A DNA stretch of 64,000 nucleotides from positions 124,001 to 188,000 of the forward strand of contig NZ_JRKI01000026.1 of assembly GCF_000935125.1 (NCBI RefSeq). Direction: 5' to 3'. The notes below the pieces were generated by a model, which had not been told where the DNA came from, did not search any database, and saw only the letters and a list, made by a program, of their open reading frames with translations. A program made the position numbers and the translations under genes. Below, one piece after another: positions 8,373-16,254 of this stretch (the first letter of the stretch is position 1; every line of letters begins with the position of its first letter). Source of the stretch: Streptomyces natalensis ATCC 27448. Lineage in GTDB: Bacteria > Actinomycetota > Actinomycetes > Streptomycetales > Streptomycetaceae.

Positions 8373-9491
8373 ATGGACCTGCCCGTCATGCCCCCGGTCT
8401 CCCCCATGCTCGCCAAGCTGGTCGCCGGGATTCCCGCCGGTATGCAGTACGAGGCCAAATGGGACGGCTTTCGCGTCATCGTGTTCCGTGACGGCGCCGA
8501 GGTCGAGATCACCAGCCGGACGACCAAGCCGCTCACCCGCTATTTCCCCGAGGTCGTCGCCGCCGTGCGCGACGAGCTGCCGCCGCGGTGTGTCGTCGAC
8601 GGCGAGATCGTCATCGCCCATGACGGCCGGCTGCACTTCGAGGAGCTGCTGGAGCGCATCCATCCGGCCGACTCCCGCGTCCGTACCCTCGCCGGGCGCA
8701 CGCCCGCCTCCCTCGTCGCCTTCGACCTGCTGGCCCTGGGCGGCGACTCGCTGCTGCACGAGCCGCAGGCGGCGCGGCGGGAAGCGCTGGTGGCGGCGCT
8801 GCGGGCGGCCCGGCCGCCGGTGCACACCGCGCCCGCGACCACCGACCAGGAGCTCGCGCACACCTGGTTCACCCGGTTCGAGGGGGCGGGTCTGGACGGG
8901 GTGGTCGCCAAGCCGCTGCACCTGCCCTACCGGCCGGGCGACCGCGCGATGTTCAAGGTCAAGCACGCCCGTACGGCCGACTGCGTCGTCGCGGGCTACC
9001 GGCTGCACAAGAGCGGTCCGGTGGTGGGCTCGCTGCTGCTGGGCCTGTACGACGAGGCCGGGCAGTTGCAGCATGTCGGGGTGTGCGCCTCGTTCCCCAT
9101 GGCCAGGCGGCGCGCGCTGGTGGCGGAGCTGGCGCCGCTGCGCACGGACGATGCGGCCGCGCATCCGTGGGGCGAGTGGACCGACGAGGAGGCGCATGCC
9201 ACCCGCCGGATGCCGGGCGGGCCCAGCCGGTGGAGCGGCGGCAAGGACCTGTCATGGCTGCCGCTGCGCCCGGAGCGGGTGTGCGAGGTGGCGTACGACC
9301 ACATGGAGGGCAGCCGGTTCCGGCACACCGCCCAGTTCCGGCGCTGGCGGCCCGACCGTACGCCGCTCAGCTGCACCTATGCGCAGCTGGAGGAGCCCGT
9401 CGGCTATGACCTCGCGGACCTGCTCGGCGGTCCGGACCAGCCTTGGGGCCGGACGCCGGGGGCCCACGCCGACCCTCCGGACGGGCCCTGA
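8373..9491 (+). CDS. ligC: ATP-dependent DNA ligase (LigC-like)
   Basis: A 372-residue ligase with the adenylation domain followed by the OB-fold domain and no extra modules, the size and plan of actinobacterial LigC. The nucleotidyl-accepting lysine is in EAKWDGFR (Lys29), followed by motif III-like VDGEIVI and the GVVAKPL and MFKVKHAR blocks further on. It seals nicks or breaks using ATP; the pairing with a divergent LigD-type polymerase suggests an end-joining or repair role. The ATG at 8373 places the catalytic lysine where expected. The stop codon TGA lies at the edge of an AGGGCCCGTCCGGAGGG repeat. The exact class (LigC versus another ATP ligase) is judged from length and neighbours. 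Confidence 0.87.
   Translation: MDLPVMPPVSPMLAKLVAGIPAGMQYEAKWDGFRVIVFRDGAEVEITSRTTKPLTRYFPEVVAAVRDELPPRCVVDGEIVIAHDGRLHFEELLERIHPADSRVRTLAGRTPASLVAFDLLALGGDSLLHEPQAARREALVAALRAARPPVHTAPATTDQELAHTWFTRFEGAGLDGVVAKPLHLPYRPGDRAMFKVKHARTADCVVAGYRLHKSGPVVGSLLLGLYDEAGQLQHVGVCASFPMARRRALVAELAPLRTDDAAAHPWGEWTDEEAHATRRMPGGPSRWSGGKDLSWLPLRPERVCEVAYDHMEGSRFRHTAQFRRWRPDRTPLSCTYAQLEEPVGYDLADLLGGPDQPWGRTPGAHADPPDGP
9462..9489 (-). repeat. copy of the AGGGC..GTCCGR dispersed element at a stop codon
   Basis: Read on the reverse strand it starts AGGGCCCGTCCGGAGGG and continues into GTCGGCGTGGGCC, matching 8114 and 43843. It encodes the last residues of the DNA ligase. Confidence 0.55.
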
Positions 9492-9494
9492 GCC

Positions 9495-10487
9495 TCAGCG
9501 GCGCTCGTCGGGCGGCCAGCGGCGCCGGCTCTCGCCCGGCGCGAGCCGGTCCACCACTTCGGCCAGCTCCGCGCAGGCGTGCTCGACCCGGTACCGGATG
9601 GCGAGCTGCTCGGTGATGATCGCGGAGAGCAGCAGTGCGGTGAGCGCCGCGGAGGCGTTCAGGGCCTGGAGATTGACCATGGCCTCCAGCAGGCTCTGGC
9701 CCTGGAACGGCCCGGCACGGTGGATTGCCGCGTTGATCGCCACGACGGACACCACCAGCACGCACGGCGCCGCCCCGGCCAGCTGGAAGCGCAGCGCCGC
9801 CACCACGATCAGCGGAAAGACCAGGAACAGCAGCGAGAGCGGGCTCTTGACCACGGCGACGGAGAGAGCGGCCGTACAGGCCAGCAGGGTGGTCGCCTCC
9901 GCCCACCGGTAGAGCGGGATGGCGCGCGGCCGGCGGAGCGTCCGGAAGGCCAGCACCAGCGGCGTGACGACGAGAACGCCCATCGCATCGCCGACCCACC
10001 AGGCCGCCCAGGTCCGCCAGAAGTCCCCGGTCGGCAGCTGGCCGGTGAGCACCTGGGTGCCGCTGCCGAACGTCGCGCTGATGACCATCCCGGCGAAGGC
10101 CCCGAGCAGCACCAGGGCGACGCCGTCGCGCAGCCGGTCCAGGGCAGGGCGGAAACCCACGCGCCGCAGCATCAGGCAGGCGCACACGGGAGCCAGGGTG
10201 TTGCCCGCCATGATGCCCAGGACGCCGAAGTCGAGCGGGCTGAGCGTGGCGACGATGGCGAGGGTGCCGAGGGCGAAGGCCGGCCAGGTCCACAGGCCCA
10301 GCAGGAGCAGACTGCTCAGGGCGATGCCGGTGGGCGGCCACAGGGGCGTGACCACGGTGTCGACGACCACGACCTGCTCCAGCAGCCCGATCCGCGCCGA
10401 TCCGAAGTAGAGGGCCGCGAGGGCCACGATCGTCACGGCTGCGGTAGCGGGCCGCCGGAGTTCCTCGGTGCGCACCACAGCAGCCAT
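9495..10487 (-). CDS. MASE1-type integral membrane sensor protein
   Basis: A membrane protein of 330 residues with about eight hydrophobic helices and a short charged C-terminal tail (RYRVEHACAELAEVVDRLAP). The N-terminal part has the MASE1 look: helix 1, then VVTPLWPPTGIALSSLLLLG, where the WPPTG motif is diagnostic. MASE1 domains usually sit in front of kinase, GGDEF or phosphatase domains; here the output domain is missing and a SpoIIE phosphatase is the immediately preceding gene in the same operon (10542-11372). The two probably work as a split sensor-phosphatase. The ATG at 10487 is used; a GTG at 10523 is possible. Confidence 0.8.
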   Translation of the reverse strand: MAAVVRTEELRRPATAAVTIVALAALYFGSARIGLLEQVVVVDTVVTPLWPPTGIALSSLLLLGLWTWPAFALGTLAIVATLSPLDFGVLGIMAGNTLAPVCACLMLRRVGFRPALDRLRDGVALVLLGAFAGMVISATFGSGTQVLTGQLPTGDFWRTWAAWWVGDAMGVLVVTPLVLAFRTLRRPRAIPLYRWAEATTLLACTAALSVAVVKSPLSLLFLVFPLIVVAALRFQLAGAAPCVLVVSVVAINAAIHRAGPFQGQSLLEAMVNLQALNASAALTALLLSAIITEQLAIRYRVEHACAELAEVVDRLAPGESRRRWPPDERR

Positions 10488-10541
10488 CAGACAACGCCGC
10501 CCTGCCCGCACCGGCCGCGACACGCGCGCCCGCCGCGGGCT

Positions 10542-11372
10542 TCACCCGGCCCTGTCCGCCGCGTCGAAGCTGAGCACGATCACCGCGGCGTCGTCGGTGT
10601 GGCCGGTGCATTCGGCGATGTTCATCACCTCGGCGGCCACCTCGGCCGGATCGTCGCCCGCGCGATCGGCGACCAGCCGGGTCACCTGCGCCAGCCCCGT
10701 CTCGATCGCGAACGAGGGGCCCTCGACGACGCCGTCGGTGAGCAGCACGAACGACCCCGCCGTGGTGAGCCGGCGGCGGGTGACGGGGTAGGTCTCGCCC
10801 GGCACGATGCCCAGCGGCAGTCCGCCCTCGTCCTCGACGACGCCGTGGCGGCCGTCGGTGGTGGCCCAGATCGCGGGCACATGGCCGGCGCGGGCGCTGG
10901 TCAGCTCCCAGGTGGCCGGGTCGAACCGCAGAAAGGTGCAGGTGGCGAAGAGGCCGACGGCCACCGAGAGCAGCAGGTCGTTGGCGCGGCTGAGGACCTC
11001 GCCCGGATCGGCGGCATGCGGTGCGACGGCCCGCAGCCCGATCCGTATCTGGCCCATGAACGCCGCCGCCTCGACGTCGTGCCCCTGTACGTCGCCGATA
11101 CAGAAGGCCAGCGACCCGTCGGGCAGCGGGAAGCCGTCGTACCAGTCGCCGCCGATGTCCAGGCCGTGGCGGGCGGGCGCATAGGTGGCGGCGGCCCGCA
11201 GCCCCGGTACCTCCGGCAGAGTGGCGGGCAGCATCTCGCGCTGGAGCGCCTCGGCCAGCTCCACCCGGGCCTGCTGGCGCTCGGCCCCCTCCCGCGCCTG
11301 GGCGGTGAGCCGGCCGAGGGTGGTCAGCAGATCGTCGGCGCTCGCCGACCGCGGGGGACGACGCCGAAGCAT
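10542..11372 (-). CDS. SpoIIE (PP2C-type) phosphatase, partner of MASE1 protein
   Basis: A 276-residue protein consisting of a short coiled-coil (about 15-50) and a SpoIIE phosphatase domain. GGDWYDG, IGDVQGHD, LLTDGVVEG and the terminal TDDAAVIVL supply the usual acidic metal ligands. It has no sensor domain. The gene is followed within about 20-55 nt by the MASE1 membrane protein, which suggests that sensing and catalysis are encoded separately but co-expressed. The ATG at 11372 has GGAG 6 nt upstream; an in-frame TTG at 11384 lacks this. It is the third phosphatase of this class in the first 12 kb. Confidence 0.88.
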   Translation of the reverse strand: MLRRRPPRSASADDLLTTLGRLTAQAREGAERQQARVELAEALQREMLPATLPEVPGLRAAATYAPARHGLDIGGDWYDGFPLPDGSLAFCIGDVQGHDVEAAAFMGQIRIGLRAVAPHAADPGEVLSRANDLLLSVAVGLFATCTFLRFDPATWELTSARAGHVPAIWATTDGRHGVVEDEGGLPLGIVPGETYPVTRRRLTTAGSFVLLTDGVVEGPSFAIETGLAQVTRLVADRAGDDPAEVAAEVMNIAECTGHTDDAAVIVLSFDAADRAG

Positions 11373-11398
11373 GGACCGCTCCAAGGTGCGTCGGGGCT

Positions 11399-11489
11399 GG
11401 GGCCTGTGTCGGAAGTCCCGCCGTCCGCCCGCGGGGCTGGGGGCACCTCCCGGACGAAGTCTGGGGGAGGGACTTCCGACACAGGCCCC
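11399..11489. terminator. nested hairpin, 21-bp perfect outer stem
   Basis: GGGGCCTGTGTCGGAAGTCCC (arms 11399-11419 and 11469-11489) forms a perfect 21-bp stem. The 49-nt loop holds a GGGGGCACCTCC...CTGGGGGAGG repeat that can fold on its own. It lies downstream of the permease gene at 11623 and upstream of the phosphatase gene, so it may end permease transcription. It is also a dispersed-repeat composite. Confidence 0.6.
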
Positions 11490-11622
11490 AAGGGGCCTCT
11501 ACGGGGTGCGATCCGCGCGGTGCGTCCTTGACCGGCCTCCTGACCTGGCGGGATCCGCGACCCCCGGCTTCATCATATTTCTGCGGGCCGCCTTCCGCGC
11601 GGCCGGCGCCCCGGCCGTACGG

Positions 11623-13257
11623 TCACGCCCCGGCGGCCGTGGGAGCCGCGGGGCGGGTCGCCGTCCGGTAGCCGACGCCGGAGCGTACGGCCCAGAAGAA
11701 CACCCCGAGCGCGACGATCGCCACGGTGAGCGAGTCGTACGGCGCGGGCAGCCGTCCGGAGCCCTCGAAGGTGCCCAGCCAGGACAGCGCGGTCAGCACC
11801 ACGAGGTACACCACCAGCCAGGCCCCGGTGCGCAGTTCGGCGAGCAGCGGACGCCCGCCCCGTCCGGTCCGGCGCATCGCCACGAAGATCAGCAGCCCGG
11901 CGAGCACCAGCGGCAGCGCGAGGCGCAGATCGCTCCAGCCCGACCAGTACACGAACTCGGTCGCCACCACGAAACTGACCGGTGCGATGTAGCGCAGCCC
12001 CGGCACCCAGCCCGCCATCCGCCCGCCCGGCTCGGCCCGGAACACCGCGACGGCGACCGCCGAGGCCGCATAGATCAGTAGGTACATGTCGCCCATCACG
12101 CTGACGATGTCCTGCCAGCCGCCGAACGGCAGCAGAAACACCACGATCACCACCAGGTTGACCGCCAGCGCCCGCCGCGGCACCCCGAACCGCTCGTTCA
12201 CCTTCATGAAATAGCGCGGGATGGTGCCGTTCTTGGCGAGCGCATAGGTGTGCCGGGCGTCGATCGCCACGCCGACGTAGGCCGATCCGCCCGGCGAGAG
12301 GACGGCGTCGGCGTACAGCAGGCTGGAGAGCCAGTGCAGATTGAGGATGATCGCCAGCTGCCCGAACGGCGAGTCGAAGGAGACGCCCTTCCAGCCGCCG
12401 CCGAGCAGGCTCTCCGGCACCGAGAACAGATAGGCCACCTGGAGGGCGAGGTACATCACCACCGCCAGGCCGATTCCGGTGAGCACCGCGGCCGGGATGG
12501 TGCGGCGCGGGTTGCGGGTCTCCCCCGAGAAGTCCAGCGGCGCCTGGAAGCCGTTCACGGAGTAGACGATGCCGCCGCCGGCCAGCGCGGTCAGACAGGC
12601 CACATAGCCGTACGGGGCGAAGCCCCCGTGGTCCGTCAGCCGCCCGGAGTGCCAGCCCGAGGCGATCAGCGCGATGACCGTGACCACCGGCACCACGATC
12701 TTGAACACCGAGATGAGGTTGTTGAGTTGGGCGAACAGCTTGACCGCGAACCAGTTCAGCACGGTCAGCAGGACGCTCAGCCCGGCGGCCACCGCCAGTC
12801 CGGAGGCGGTGAGGGTGTGGCCGTTGTAGAGGGACGGGAGGTAGTGGGCGGCGTACTGCATGATGGCGCTGATCTCGGCCGCGGTGCCGCCGACGGACAG
12901 CAGCACCGACCAGCCGACGACGGTGCCGACCAGCGGCCCGCTGGCGTACAGCGGCCAGCGGACGGTGCCGCCGCCCTCGGGCCGCGAGGCGCCCAGCTCG
13001 ATCATGACGAGGGCGACCAGGGTGCACAGCAGTCCCGCCCCGATCCAGGACAGCAGCGATGCCGGGCCCGCGGTCTGCGCCGCGTACATGGCGGCGAACA
13101 GCCATCCGGACCCCACGATGTTCGAGAACCCGATCCCGGTGAGCCCCCAGAACCCCAGCTCCCGTCGCAGCCGACGCTCCTGCGCCTGTACCTCCGGCGC
13201 GCCGGTCGCCTCGCCTCCGTCCGGCTCTCCCCCGTCTGACACCTGACGTTCCGTCAC
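11623..13257 (-). CDS. APC-family amino-acid permease
   Basis: A 544-residue integral membrane transporter with about twelve hydrophobic helices after a polar 35-residue N-terminus. The APC helix-1 signature is LGFWGLTGIGFSNIVGSGWL, and GFQAPLDFSGETRNPRRTIP is the conserved loop after helix 6. The C-terminal tail is short and Ala/Pro rich. The substrate is not defined by the sequence; related proteins move amino acids by proton or cation symport. The GTG at 13257 follows GAGGAGG at 9 nt. Adjacent genes give no pathway clue. The helicase gene begins divergently 200 nt away. Confidence 0.88.
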   Translation of the reverse strand: MTERQVSDGGEPDGGEATGAPEVQAQERRLRRELGFWGLTGIGFSNIVGSGWLFAAMYAAQTAGPASLLSWIGAGLLCTLVALVMIELGASRPEGGGTVRWPLYASGPLVGTVVGWSVLLSVGGTAAEISAIMQYAAHYLPSLYNGHTLTASGLAVAAGLSVLLTVLNWFAVKLFAQLNNLISVFKIVVPVVTVIALIASGWHSGRLTDHGGFAPYGYVACLTALAGGGIVYSVNGFQAPLDFSGETRNPRRTIPAAVLTGIGLAVVMYLALQVAYLFSVPESLLGGGWKGVSFDSPFGQLAIILNLHWLSSLLYADAVLSPGGSAYVGVAIDARHTYALAKNGTIPRYFMKVNERFGVPRRALAVNLVVIVVFLLPFGGWQDIVSVMGDMYLLIYAASAVAVAVFRAEPGGRMAGWVPGLRYIAPVSFVVATEFVYWSGWSDLRLALPLVLAGLLIFVAMRRTGRGGRPLLAELRTGAWLVVYLVVLTALSWLGTFEGSGRLPAPYDSLTVAIVALGVFFWAVRSGVGYRTATRPAAPTAAGA

Positions 13258-13381
13258 GTAAAACGGCCTCCTCGCATCCCTGTTCCAGCAGGTCGGAGCC
13301 TACGTGACGCGCTGTATGCCCTCGGGCCGGCGGGGCGCCGCGCCGCCGCCCGCGCGGGACACAAAAAATCCCCGAACCGAA

Positions 13382-13412
13382 TTGACGGCCGGGGTATTTC
13401 ACTGCGTATATT
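13382..13412 (+). promoter_or_regulatory. candidate sigma-70-like promoter of the HelD gene
   Basis: TTGACG at 13382-13387 and TATATT at 13407-13412, 19 nt apart (17 nt if CGTATA at 13405 is used). This is an AT-rich island in otherwise GC-rich DNA and lies 45-75 nt before the helicase start. No 19-bp rifamycin-associated palindrome was seen here. Confidence 0.5.
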
Positions 13413-13456
13413 GGGCGCTTGCCTTTGGCCGAAATCAACGACAACTCATCACCCTT

Positions 13457-15751
13457 ATGGCGTCAATGTATCCGAGCGGAGTCGAATTGTCAAACGCGCC
13501 GACCGAGGAATTGCGCACGGAGCAGGAATTCCTCGACCTGGTCCACGATCACCTCGCCGCACTGCGGGACGCCGCCGAAACCGCGGTCCGTGAGGCCCTG
13601 CCGGCGGCGGGTTCCACGCATCAGGCGCGGCTGGAACGCAATGTGCTGGTGGCCGAACTGTCCGGCCTTCTGGCCGCGTTCAATGCCGGCGAGAACGGCC
13701 TGTGCTTCGGCCGTCTGGTATTCCGTGACGGCGCCGATCACCACATCGGCCGGATCGGAATCCGGCGCGACGACGCGGACCGTACCCCGCTCGTCATCGA
13801 CTGGCGCGCGGAGGTCGCCCGGCCGTTTTATCTCGCCACCGGCCACACGCCGATGGGGCTGCGCCGCCGGCGCCATCTCACCACCGAGGGCCGCCGGGTG
13901 ACCGCCCTGCACGACGAGATCCTCGACCTCACCGACACCGCACGCACCGGCCACGAGGGCAGCGATGCGGACGCCGTTCTGCTGGCCGCGCTGGATGCCG
14001 CGCGCACCGGCCGGATGCACGACATCGTGCAGACCATCCAGGCCGACCAGGACCGGATCATCCGCGCCCCGCACCGCGGCGTCCTCGTCGTGGAGGGCGG
14101 CCCCGGCACCGGCAAGACCGTCGTCGCCCTGCACCGCGCCGCGTATCTGCTCTACGCCCACCGCGAGCAGCTGGCCCGGCGCGCGGTGCTGATCGTCGGG
14201 CCCAACCCGGCGTTCCTCGGCTACATCGGCGAGGTGCTGCCCTCGCTCGGTGAGACCGGTGTGCTGCTCGCCACGCCCGGCGAGCTCTTCCCGGGCGTCA
14301 CCGCCACCGGCACCGACACGCCCGGGGCCGCCCGGGTCAAGGGCGATGCGGCGATGGCGGATGCGCTGGCGCGCTTCGTGGCGGACCGGCAGACCCTGCC
14401 GGACGGGCCGATCGTGGTCCCGCACGACGACGGCGATCTGGTCCTGGACGCGGACCTGGTGGACGAGCCCCGGCGCCGGGCCCGCGCCACCGGCCTGCCG
14501 CACAACCTCGCCCGCCCCCACTTCGCCTTCCGCATCATCGACGCCCTCACGGAGCAGCTGGCCGAACGCATCGGCGCGGACCCCTACGGCGGCGGGAACC
14601 TGCTCGGCCCCGACGACATCGCCCAGCTCGGCAAGGCCATCGCCGCCAACGCCGAACTGCACGCCGTCATCGCGGAGTTGTGGCCGACACTCACCCCGCG
14701 GCAGCTGGTGGCCGACTTCCTCGCCGAGCCCGTCCACCTGCCGCCGGACGAGGCGGCGGCCATCCGCCGCGACGGCGGGGCGTGGACGCCCGCGGACGTT
14801 CCGCTGCTGGACGAGGCGGCCGAACTCCTCGGCGACGACGATGCGGCGGCCCGCGCCGCCGCCGAGGCCGAGCGCCAGGAGCAGATCGCCTACGCACAGG
14901 GCGTGCTCGACCTCTCCTACGGCTCGCGCACCCAGGAGTTCGAGGACAAGGCCGACGAGGACTCGGAAGTGCTGGCCGCGCACGATCTGATCGACGCGGA
15001 ACGGCTCGCCGAACGGCACGAGGAGGCCGACCACCGCAGCGCCGCCGAACGCGCCGCGGCCGACCGGACCTGGGCGTTCGGCCACATCATCGTGGACGAG
15101 GCGCAGGAGCTGTCCGCGATGGCCTGGCGGCTGCTGATGCGGCGCTGCCCGACCCGTTCGATGACGCTGGTCGGCGATCCGGCACAGACCGCGGAGCCGG
15201 GCGGCTGCGGCGCCTGGCAGACGGCCCTGGGGCCGTACGTCGGCGACCGCTGGGAACACGTCCGGCTCGGCGTCAACTACCGCACCCCGACCGAGATCAT
15301 GGAGATCGCGGCCGAGGTGCCCCGCGCCGCGGACCCCTCCTTCGAGCCGCCGCGGTCGATCCGCTCGACGGGCATACGGCCCTGGGCCCGGCACACCGAC
15401 GACCTGCCGGCCGCCGTCGCCGAGGCCGTCGCCCACGAGGCCCACGAGGAGGGCCGCTTGGCGGTCATCGCCCCCCGCGCCTGGCACACCGCTCTCTCCG
15501 CCGCGCTTCCGTCCGCCTCCACCGGCGCCGCCCCGGATCTGACCAGTCCGGTGGTGCTGATCGACCCCCGGCAGGCCAAGGGGCTGGAGTTCGACGCCGT
15601 GCTCGTGGTGGCGCCGGAGGAGCTGGGGGCGAGCGATCTGTATGTCGCGCTCACCCGGGCGACGCAGCGGCTGGGCGTGGTCCACCGCCGGGCGCTGCCT
15701 GCGGGGCTGGAAGGATTGACGGACGAGGGGACTTCGGACTCACCCGGCTAG
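13457..15751 (+). CDS. helD: HelD-type superfamily 1 helicase (UvrD/Rep-like)
   Basis: A 764-residue ATPase of the HelD family; such proteins bind RNA polymerase and release stalled complexes, in actinobacteria including drug-stalled ones. The N-terminus is an acidic coiled-coil arm (TEELRTEQEFLDLVHDHLAA), then Walker A GGPGTGKTVVALH near 214, Walker B VDEAQELS near 547, motif III LVGDPAQT, NYRTPTE, and the C-terminal motif VI region LYVALTRATQRLGV. The DNA-binding 1B region of true UvrD is not evident. The start is uncertain: ATG at 13457 or 13466 has no ribosome-binding site, whereas TTG at 13487 follows GGAG at 5 nt. No rifamycin element was seen upstream, so a HelR name is not given. Confidence 0.85.
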   Translation: MASMYPSGVELSNAPTEELRTEQEFLDLVHDHLAALRDAAETAVREALPAAGSTHQARLERNVLVAELSGLLAAFNAGENGLCFGRLVFRDGADHHIGRIGIRRDDADRTPLVIDWRAEVARPFYLATGHTPMGLRRRRHLTTEGRRVTALHDEILDLTDTARTGHEGSDADAVLLAALDAARTGRMHDIVQTIQADQDRIIRAPHRGVLVVEGGPGTGKTVVALHRAAYLLYAHREQLARRAVLIVGPNPAFLGYIGEVLPSLGETGVLLATPGELFPGVTATGTDTPGAARVKGDAAMADALARFVADRQTLPDGPIVVPHDDGDLVLDADLVDEPRRRARATGLPHNLARPHFAFRIIDALTEQLAERIGADPYGGGNLLGPDDIAQLGKAIAANAELHAVIAELWPTLTPRQLVADFLAEPVHLPPDEAAAIRRDGGAWTPADVPLLDEAAELLGDDDAAARAAAEAERQEQIAYAQGVLDLSYGSRTQEFEDKADEDSEVLAAHDLIDAERLAERHEEADHRSAAERAAADRTWAFGHIIVDEAQELSAMAWRLLMRRCPTRSMTLVGDPAQTAEPGGCGAWQTALGPYVGDRWEHVRLGVNYRTPTEIMEIAAEVPRAADPSFEPPRSIRSTGIRPWARHTDDLPAAVAEAVAHEAHEEGRLAVIAPRAWHTALSAALPSASTGAAPDLTSPVVLIDPRQAKGLEFDAVLVVAPEELGASDLYVALTRATQRLGVVHRRALPAGLEGLTDEGTSDSPG

Positions 15752-15804
15752 GGCCTCCGATGGGTCAGGAGCGGGCCCGGCCAGGACCCCTTCGGACGGG
15801 CCCT
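15750..15804. terminator. hairpin after HelD, dispersed-repeat family
   Basis: AGGGCCTCCGATGGGTC begins inside the TAG stop codon (15749-15751), and TCGGACGGGCCCT at 15792-15804 can pair with it with a small bulge. Probable terminator. It is another member of the AGGGC..TCCGA family. Confidence 0.5.
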
Positions 15805-15837
15805 GGGCGGACGGCGGCTCAGCCGCAGCACCAGCAC

Positions 15838-16110
15838 TCAGCCGCAGCACCAGCACCCCGACCAGCAGGCGCAGGGCGGTTCGCGGACGATGTGCTGCTG
15901 GTCGGCCTCCCGGCGTCGGCGGTGTTCCTCCCGGAGCCGGAGCCCGACGAGATGGGCGCCCAGGATGACGGTGAGCGCCGCGAGCTCCTCGGGCTCGGCA
16001 TGTCCCCGGTGGATCCGCAGCGGCACCTCGACCCCGGGCGGACCGCCCGGGTCTGCCGAGCCGTCCGCCGCCGAGTCCACGGCTGTGCGTTCGGTGTCTA
16101 TGCAGGTCAC
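15838..16110 (-). CDS. acyl-CoA carboxylase epsilon-subunit-like protein with Cys-rich tail
   Basis: About 90 residues from a GTG at 16110 (VTCIDTERTAV). The region EVPLRIHRGHAEPEELAAL followed by TVILGAHL matches the core of actinobacterial acyl-CoA carboxylase epsilon subunits, small activators that help assemble the carboxyltransferase complex. No carboxylase beta or alpha gene is nearby, so it is an orphan. The last residues, CACWSGCWCCG, hold five cysteines. I do not recall this for the family, so a late frameshift or a new metal site are both possible. A 19-bp tandem repeat (15818-15855) covers the stop codon. The start is uncertain; an ATG at 16206 is open in the same frame. Confidence 0.6.
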   Translation of the reverse strand: MTCIDTERTAVDSAADGSADPGGPPGVEVPLRIHRGHAEPEELAALTVILGAHLVGLRLREEHRRRREADQQHIVREPPCACWSGCWCCG

Positions 16111-16254
16111 AGGCTCGACGGTAGGAGCGTGGGCGGGCGCTGTCGTGCGGGGACCGGGTCCGTGTAGGCCATTCGGGGGAACGGGGAGGCGGGGCGGGCG
16201 GGGCAAGCGGAGGCGGGGCGAACAGAGCGGGGTGCGCCCCGCCGCCGGGCCGGG

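Noticed and set aside
13300..13457. Rifamycin-associated element before the HelD gene (which would make it HelR)
   Set aside because: The expected 19-bp palindrome was not found; only an ordinary-looking promoter is visible.
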